Of a stretch of 64,000 nucleotides of DNA, positions 58,731 through 64,000 are shown piece by piece. A program made the translations under genes and the position numbers. Source of the DNA: Hydrogenobacter sp. T-2 (GTDB lineage Bacteria; Aquificota; Aquificia; Aquificales; Aquificaceae). Location: the NCBI RefSeq assembly GCF_033971325.1, contig NZ_CP117180.1, forward strand, positions 1,246,041 to 1,310,040, in the 5' to 3' direction. The notes under the pieces are model-generated. The model was given only the letters and a program-made list of their open reading frames with translations, ran no database searches and was not told the DNA's origin. Every line of letters starts with the position of its first letter. Within the stretch, counting starts at the first letter, position 1.

Positions 58731-59423
58731 TTAAGTAGAAAGGCTTGTATCCTTGAGCTTTTTTACGTTGTCCGTTGCTATGCCATCCACACCCCTTTCA
58801 AAAAGCTCCCTTGCCTTTTGTGGGTCGTTTACGGTCCAAGCAACCACCTTTAGCTTTAGTCTGTGAGCAAAATCTACCGCCTTTTGAGTGGCAAGCCCAT
58901 ACTTGGGAAGGGCAAACAGACAACCTAATTTCTTAGCCTCTGGTATCATACCCGGTGGCTTTGAATAGACAAGACCAGTGGTTATTTTCCCCCTTAGCAC
59001 CTCAAGTGCCTGAGGGTAAAAACTTATTATGGCGGTCCATTCCTCTGCCTTGTATTCTAATACCTTTTTGTAAACCCCTTCCGCATCTTCTGGATGCTTT
59101 ATCTCTAAAAACAAGCCTACCTTACCTTTTACCAACTCAAAGGCTTCCTCAAGCCTTGCAGGGCGATAACCATTTTTTTGAACCTTTGCCACCTCTTCCC
59201 AGCTTGCGTCCCTTATATTTAAGCCTACACCAAAAACTCTAAGCAGGTTATCATCATGGCTAAGCACAAAAACCCCATCCCTCGTTCTTTGTATGTCTAC
59301 CTCTACCACATGTGCACCAAGCTCAATGGCTTTCTCTATAGACTGTAAGGTGTTTTCCAACTCAAGCTCTGGCACTCCCCTGTGTCCCACAAGAAAGGTT
59401 TTTAAAGCCTCAAATACCCCCAT
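58731..59423 (-). CDS. Glycerophosphodiester phosphodiesterase
   Basis: The 230-residue protein has the GDPD catalytic set: GHRGVPELELENTLQSIEKA, VEVDIQRTRDGVFVLSHDDNLLRV, LFLEIKHPEDAE and the C-terminal AWTVNDPQKARELFERGVDGIATD. There is no signal peptide, as in cytoplasmic UgpQ-type enzymes. It hydrolyses glycerophosphodiesters to glycerol-3-phosphate. It diverges from endonuclease V across 16 bp. Confidence 0.94.
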   Translation of the reverse strand: MGVFEALKTFLVGHRGVPELELENTLQSIEKAIELGAHVVEVDIQRTRDGVFVLSHDDNLLRVFGVGLNIRDASWEEVAKVQKNGYRPARLEEAFELVKGKVGLFLEIKHPEDAEGVYKKVLEYKAEEWTAIISFYPQALEVLRGKITTGLVYSKPPGMIPEAKKLGCLFALPKYGLATQKAVDFAHRLKLKVVAWTVNDPQKARELFERGVDGIATDNVKKLKDTSLST

Positions 59424-59439
59424 GTTAGAATTTTAAAGC
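59424..59439. promoter_or_regulatory. 16-bp divergent intergenic region with two -10 boxes (gdpd / nfi)
   Basis: TAGAAT lies 8 bases before the nfi ATG on the plus strand, and TAAAAT lies 6 bases before the minus-strand phosphodiesterase ATG. Both genes lack ribosome-binding sites. Confidence 0.58.
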
Positions 59440-60090
59440 ATGCATAAAGAACTTGAAGAAATACAGCTCCAGTGTGCTAAAAGGGTGATACAAAGAGATG
59501 ACTTTGAAAAGATAGAGCTTATCGGAGGGATAGACCTTACCTTTGAAAGCATAAAGGAAAACCCAACCCGTGCTTGGGCATCCCTTGTAGTGATAAGGCT
59601 TTCGGACCTAAGGGTAGTTTACCAAAAGGTGGTCCAAGGCGTGGTGGACTTTCCCTACATTCCCACCTTTCTTGCCTTTAGAGAACTTCCTCTAATGCTC
59701 AAGCTCTACCAAGAGGCGGAGCTAAAGCCGGATGTGTTTTTCATAGACGGTCAGGGTATAGCTCACCCTCGTGGCTGTGGTATAGCATCCCACTTTGGAG
59801 TAGAAACTTCCACAGTAAGCGTTGGCGTTGCCAAAACACGCCTCTTTGGTTATGGAAAAGAACCAAACAGAGAAAGAGGGAGCTATTCTTATCTAACCTA
59901 CAGAGGAAAGGTAATAGGAGCAATTTTGAGAACAAAGGATAACACAGAACCTGTATATGTCTCAGTAGGACACAGAATAAGCCTAAGAACCGCCATTGAC
60001 CTCGTCCTTAGGACATCCCTTTACCGAATACCAGAACCCACAAGACTTGCCCACAATCTTCTGCAGAGGGTGAGAAAGGCTAATCTGTGA
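59440..60090 (+). CDS. nfi: Endonuclease V (deoxyinosine 3'-endonuclease)
   Basis: The 216-residue protein carries the endonuclease V pattern: IGGIDLTFE (first Asp), [37 protein letters not shown] and [14 protein letters not shown], with [16 protein letters not shown] at the end. It cleaves one base 3' of inosine in DNA, a lesion favoured at high temperature. The 94 bp after the gene contain a small inverted repeat (AGGGTC-ttaca-GACCCT, 60113-60129) without a T-tract. Confidence 0.95.
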   Translation: MHKELEEIQLQCAKRVIQRDDFEKIELIGGIDLTFESIKENPTRAWASLVVIRLSDLRVVYQKVVQGVVDFPYIPTFLAFRELPLMLKLYQEAELKPDVFFIDGQGIAHPRGCGIASHFGVETSTVSVGVAKTRLFGYGKEPNRERGSYSYLTYRGKVIGAILRTKDNTEPVYVSVGHRISLRTAIDLVLRTSLYRIPEPTRLAHNLLQRVRKANL

Positions 60091-60184
60091 TATAATCTTC
60101 TTAGAAGGTTTTAGGGTCTTACAGACCCTTGACATCTTGGCAGTTGAATAGGGTTTTTGCTCTTTGAAGTTAAGGGGGTAGTAT

Positions 60185-60397
60185 TCACTCAAGAGGTTTG
60201 AGAAGTCCCTCCTCGTCCACTTCCATTATGGTGGTCTTTTCTTTGAGTTTTTCCAACTCCTTTAACTTTTTGGCTATTAGCTCTCCCATTGAGGTGTTTT
60301 TCCTTATGCTTTCTATACGCAGGCTCTCCCAGAGGTCATAGGGTAGAGATATAGTGGTTCTCTTAAACTTTTGCCTTTTCTTCTGCTTGCCTCTCAT
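60185..60397 (-). CDS. Small ribbon-helix-helix DNA-binding protein
   Basis: The 70-residue protein has a basic start (MRGKQKKRQKFK) and then a ribbon-helix-helix core: RTTISLPYDLWESLRIESIR, then KNTSMGELIAKKLKELEKL. The last 15 residues are acidic, as in antitoxins. No toxin gene adjoins it, so it may be an orphan regulator. TATAAC lies just before its ATG, with an inverted repeat further upstream that may be its operator. Confidence 0.72.
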   Translation of the reverse strand: MRGKQKKRQKFKRTTISLPYDLWESLRIESIRKNTSMGELIAKKLKELEKLKEKTTIMEVDEEGLLKPLE

Positions 60398-60414
60398 AGG
60401 TTATATTTTAATGC

Positions 60415-60442
60415 CTTTATGCTTTTATGTTTTAGCATAAAG
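60415..60442. promoter_or_regulatory. Perfect 9-bp inverted repeat, candidate operator of the ribbon-helix-helix gene
   Basis: CTTTATGCT and AGCATAAAG flank a 10-base loop, 18 bp upstream of the start of the small DNA-binding gene and over its likely -35 region. Ribbon-helix-helix proteins commonly bind such paired half-sites and repress themselves. Confidence 0.5.
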
Positions 60443-60581
60443 ATGCAGTGATGCTTTGATGTTTTGATGACATATGTCTCAAAGCCTTGTCTCTCAAGGG
60501 TTTAAATTTGACAATACTATACTCAACCTTGCAGGACCTGACACTTTTGGCAAACCACCTTCACTTGAGAGGGGTGCCCCC

Positions 60582-60610
60582 TTGACAAAAGGCTTGATAT
60601 GTCTTATTAT
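60582..60610 (+). promoter_or_regulatory. Sigma-70 promoter reading into the CRISPR-like repeats and beta-barrel gene
   Basis: TTGACA (60582-60587), a 17-bp spacer and TATTAT (60605-60610) form a near-consensus promoter. Transcription would begin near 60617, about 14 bp before the first repeat, like a CRISPR leader, and continue into the gene at 60740. Confidence 0.7.
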
Positions 60611-60630
60611 TCTTTATGTGGTGAGTTGAG

Positions 60631-60708
60631 GTTGCTAATCCACCGTGTGGAGTTGAAACGCGTGTTATAATTTAGTATTGTTGCTAATCCACCGCGTGGG
60701 GGTGAAAC
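60631..60708 (+). CRISPR. Two CRISPR-like repeat units with a 20-bp spacer
   Basis: Unit 1 (60631-60659) and unit 2 (60680-60708) are 29 bp, begin GTTGCTAATCCACC and end GTGAAAC or GTTGAAAC. The core CCAC-cgt-GTGG forms a small hairpin; unit 2 changes the loop and flanking bases but keeps the stem. The 20-bp spacer contains TATAAT and is shorter than normal spacers. No cas gene is in the window. This is a remnant or CRISPR-derived element rather than a proven array. Confidence 0.5.
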
Positions 60709-60739
60709 GTATACAAAACTCTTTAAAAGGAGGTGCAAG

Positions 60740-61507
60740 ATGAAAAAGGCTTTGGCAGTAGGAGCTTTGTTTACCTTGTCAGTTGGCACAGCCAACGCAC
60801 TGGATTTTAGCATCACTCCAGTTGTGGGCAGTTTTCAGCAAAAGGCAAACTACAGAAAAGACGATGGAGAGGAAGGTAAAGTCAAATACGATGGGACCTT
60901 CTATGGATTGAAGATAGGGCTTGGGCACTCCTTTGGTAATGTAAGACTGGAGGGCGACCTATCCGCTTATTATGTGGGCGATGGAAATGTAAAAGTGGAA
61001 CCTTCTGACTATACCTCATCTAAATACAAGCATGTGGAACTTCAAGGAGAAGGCAGAGTGGGATACAAATATGACCGCTTTGAAGGAAATCTAAAGGGAG
61101 TAGCCATAGCAGGATATATCCCTATTGGCTATTCTTTCAGGAAAATGGATGTAGACTACCTTGATGAGAATACTGATGGTTCATACTCTGACGACTACAA
61201 ATATCTATACACTGGCTTAGGCATGAGGCTTGAATACAAGATGTTATATTTGGATGGCAAAGTTTTGCTTCCCCTGAAAAATAAGGTAAAGCTTGATAAA
61301 AGTTATGCTGGGGAAGGTTCAATAGAAAAGGATATGGGTAAAAAGGTAGGATACAATGTATCCGCAGGCATAAAGTGGAAATTACTCACCGCAGGCGTCT
61401 TCTATGAAAGAAGAGAACACAAGAGCTTTTATGACCATATAGATAGATACACTGCTTCCAATGGCAAGGAGGAAAGATTAGGACTGCAAGTGGGCTTTGT
61501 TTTCTGA
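60740..61507 (+). CDS. Outer-membrane beta-barrel protein flanked by CRISPR-like repeats
   Basis: The 255-residue protein has a signal peptide (MKKALAVGALFTLSVGTANA), alternating beta strands rich in Tyr and Gly, and a C-terminal phenylalanine (RLGLQVGFVF), as in small outer-membrane barrels of 8-12 strands. Family unknown. AAAGGAGG lies about 7 bases before the ATG. It has its own promoter and terminator and lies between 29-bp CRISPR-like repeats, of which the outer two are identical. Confidence 0.8.
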   Translation: MKKALAVGALFTLSVGTANALDFSITPVVGSFQQKANYRKDDGEEGKVKYDGTFYGLKIGLGHSFGNVRLEGDLSAYYVGDGNVKVEPSDYTSSKYKHVELQGEGRVGYKYDRFEGNLKGVAIAGYIPIGYSFRKMDVDYLDENTDGSYSDDYKYLYTGLGMRLEYKMLYLDGKVLLPLKNKVKLDKSYAGEGSIEKDMGKKVGYNVSAGIKWKLLTAGVFYERREHKSFYDHIDRYTASNGKEERLGLQVGFVF

Positions 61508-61517
61508 ACCAATTGAG

Positions 61518-61542
61518 GGGGAAGGCAGTAGCCTTCTCCTTT
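61518..61542 (+). terminator. Intrinsic terminator of the beta-barrel gene
   Basis: A 9-bp stem GGGGAAGGC / GCCTTCTCC (one G-U pair) with an AGTA loop is followed by TTT. It lies 11 bp after the stop codon and directly before the third CRISPR-like repeat. Confidence 0.75.
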
Positions 61543-61544
61543 CC

Positions 61545-61573
61545 GTTGCTAATCCACCGTGTGGAGTTGAAAC
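61545..61573 (+). repeat. Third CRISPR-like repeat unit, identical to the first
   Basis: The 29-bp unit starts GTTGCTAATCCACC and ends GAGTTGAAAC, identical at all positions to the unit at 60631-60659. It lies between the terminator of the beta-barrel gene and the 3' end of metG, 914 bp from the first unit. Confidence 0.65.
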
Positions 61574-61613
61574 AGGATATATTAGCCTTATTAGGTCTAA
61601 TGTAGCCTTTTGA

Positions 61614-63657
<2,044 letters not shown>

Positions 63658-63675
63658 ATTATAATCTAATATTCA

Positions 63676-63762
63676 GCGGGTGTGGCGGAATTGGCAGACG
63701 CGCTGGACTCAGGATCCAGTGGGCTTATGCCCGTGAGGGTTCAACTCCCTCCACCCGCACCA
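63676..63762 (+). tRNA. tRNA-Leu (anticodon CAG)
   Basis: The 87-base gene folds as a class II tRNA: acceptor GCGGGTG pairs with CACCCGC, and the anticodon stem CTGGA/TCCAG encloses loop CTCAGGA (anticodon CAG). A variable arm (about GGGCTTATGCCC) follows, then a T-arm with GGTTCAACTCC, and CCA is encoded. It begins 18 bp after the lipoprotein stop and ends 7 bp before the next gene. Confidence 0.95.
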
Positions 63763-63769
63763 AGGAGCC

Positions 63770-64000
63770 ATGAGATTTCTAATATTTGGAGACATAATAG
63801 GAAAGCCTGGAAGAAGGGCACTTAGGTATTTTCTCGCAGGCTACAGGGATTTGGTGGACGTGGTGCTCGTTAATGTGGAAAACTCCGCAGGTGGCTTTGG
63901 TATAACAAAAAAAGTCTACGAAGAGCTACAAGGCATGGGCGTGGATATTATGACCTCTGGAAACCACATATGGGACAAAAAGGAAGTTTACCAATTTATA
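63770..64000 (+). CDS. YmdB-type metallophosphoesterase, 3' end outside window
   Basis: The open frame of 77 codons reaches the window edge. It begins MRFLIFGDIIGKPGRRALRY and contains NVENSAGGFGITKKVYEELQ and MTSGNHIWDKKE. These match the YmdB (TIGR00282) family of 2',3'-cyclic nucleotide phosphodiesterases often linked to RNase Y. AAGGAG overlaps the last base of the tRNA CCA end and is only 2 bases from the ATG. Confidence 0.92.
   Translation, partial: MRFLIFGDIIGKPGRRALRYFLAGYRDLVDVVLVNVENSAGGFGITKKVYEELQGMGVDIMTSGNHIWDKKEVYQFI

Larger units (their letters stand above)
60398..60739. other. 342-bp intergenic region: operator-like repeat, sigma-70 promoter and two CRISPR-like repeats
   Basis: The region contains the inverted repeat at 60415-60442, loosely repeated ATGCTTTT/GATGTTTTG words at about 60421-60468, a consensus promoter at 60582-60610 and two CRISPR-like units at 60631-60708. 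The ribosome-binding site of the beta-barrel gene (AAAGGAGG, about 60725-60732) follows. The piece from 60469 to 60580 shows nothing recognisable apart from a lone TTGACA at about 60510. Confidence 0.6.

Noticed and set aside
60113-60129. Inverted repeat AGGGTC-ttaca-GACCCT after nfi as a terminator
   Set aside because: No T-tract follows on either strand, so terminator function is not supported.
60631-60708. A working CRISPR array
   Set aside because: There are only two adjacent units, one 20-bp spacer that contains a promoter-like box, a degenerate second unit and no cas genes; kept only as CRISPR-like repeats.
61574-61613. A SAM or T-box riboswitch linked to metG, or other riboswitch in the window
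   Set aside because: metG has only 19 bp upstream, and no intergenic region shows a recognisable riboswitch core.

Overview
The window looks like a chromosomal segment of a thermophilic, chemolithoautotrophic member of the Aquificota (Aquificaceae, Hydrogenobacter/Thermocrinis-like). This is an inference. It rests on a thiosulfate-oxidising sox cluster without soxCD, a short methionyl-tRNA synthetase, a flagellar/chemotaxis gene set, a NifI-like PII pair and very compact gene packing. No rRNA, prophage or insertion sequence was recognised. About 68 protein genes and one tRNA are supported.

Left part (1-24.6 kb, all minus strand). A nearly gapless run is read from tgt (about 24.1 kb) down to a truncated ccdA at position 1. 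Its order is tgt, a TPR protein, flgB-flgC-fliE-fliF-fliM-fliN, cheZ, cheY, two receptor-like signalling proteins (one only 91 residues), cheV, cheA, a CZB receptor, an Aer-like PAS protein, two more CZB receptors, cheW, a J-domain protein, a NIT-domain receptor, cheR, cheB, a thioredoxin-like protein, a TolC-type protein and ccdA. Receptors, kinase, phosphatase, adaptation enzymes and the flagellar switch could therefore be made from one transcript. Upstream sit three tandem paralogues of a coiled-coil, tail-anchored protein.

Middle part (25-46 kb). lipA (plus) is followed by a minus-strand sulfur-oxidation operon soxW-Y-Z-A-X-B, a double-DUF302 protein and a metallo-beta-lactamase-fold protein. 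Next come lepA, panE, a NYN-domain protein, a 63-residue protein, grpE, a class II glutamine amidotransferase, an aminotransferase, a 1058-residue PBP-PAS-GAF-PAS-GGDEF-EAL protein, a CgeB-like protein, a DUF554 protein, a DnaC-type ATPase, surE, coaD, rsmD and speD. A short reading frame overlaps the start of speD.

Nitrogen part (46.7-54.2 kb). Two NifI-like PII genes have a sigma-54 promoter. A separate operon glnB-glnA-amt-porin has another, near-consensus sigma-54 promoter and ends at a strong terminator. An ArsB-like permease and a Cys-rich CxxCH protein lie between them.

Right part (54.2-64 kb). It holds a DmeF-like metal exporter, cutA, two tandem fused MNT-HEPN genes (toxin and antitoxin domains in one chain), mnmG, a glycerophosphodiester phosphodiesterase, endonuclease V, a ribbon-helix-helix protein, a beta-barrel protein gene flanked by CRISPR-like repeats, metG, a lipoprotein, tRNA-Leu(CAG) and the start of a YmdB-type phosphodiesterase.

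A recurring theme is start sites without Shine-Dalgarno sequences but with a TATAAT-like box 6-9 bp before the ATG, which suggests leaderless mRNAs. Four divergent gene pairs are only 16-19 bp apart, with two such boxes facing away from each other. Genes inside operons instead carry clear GGAGG ribosome-binding sites or overlap their neighbour.
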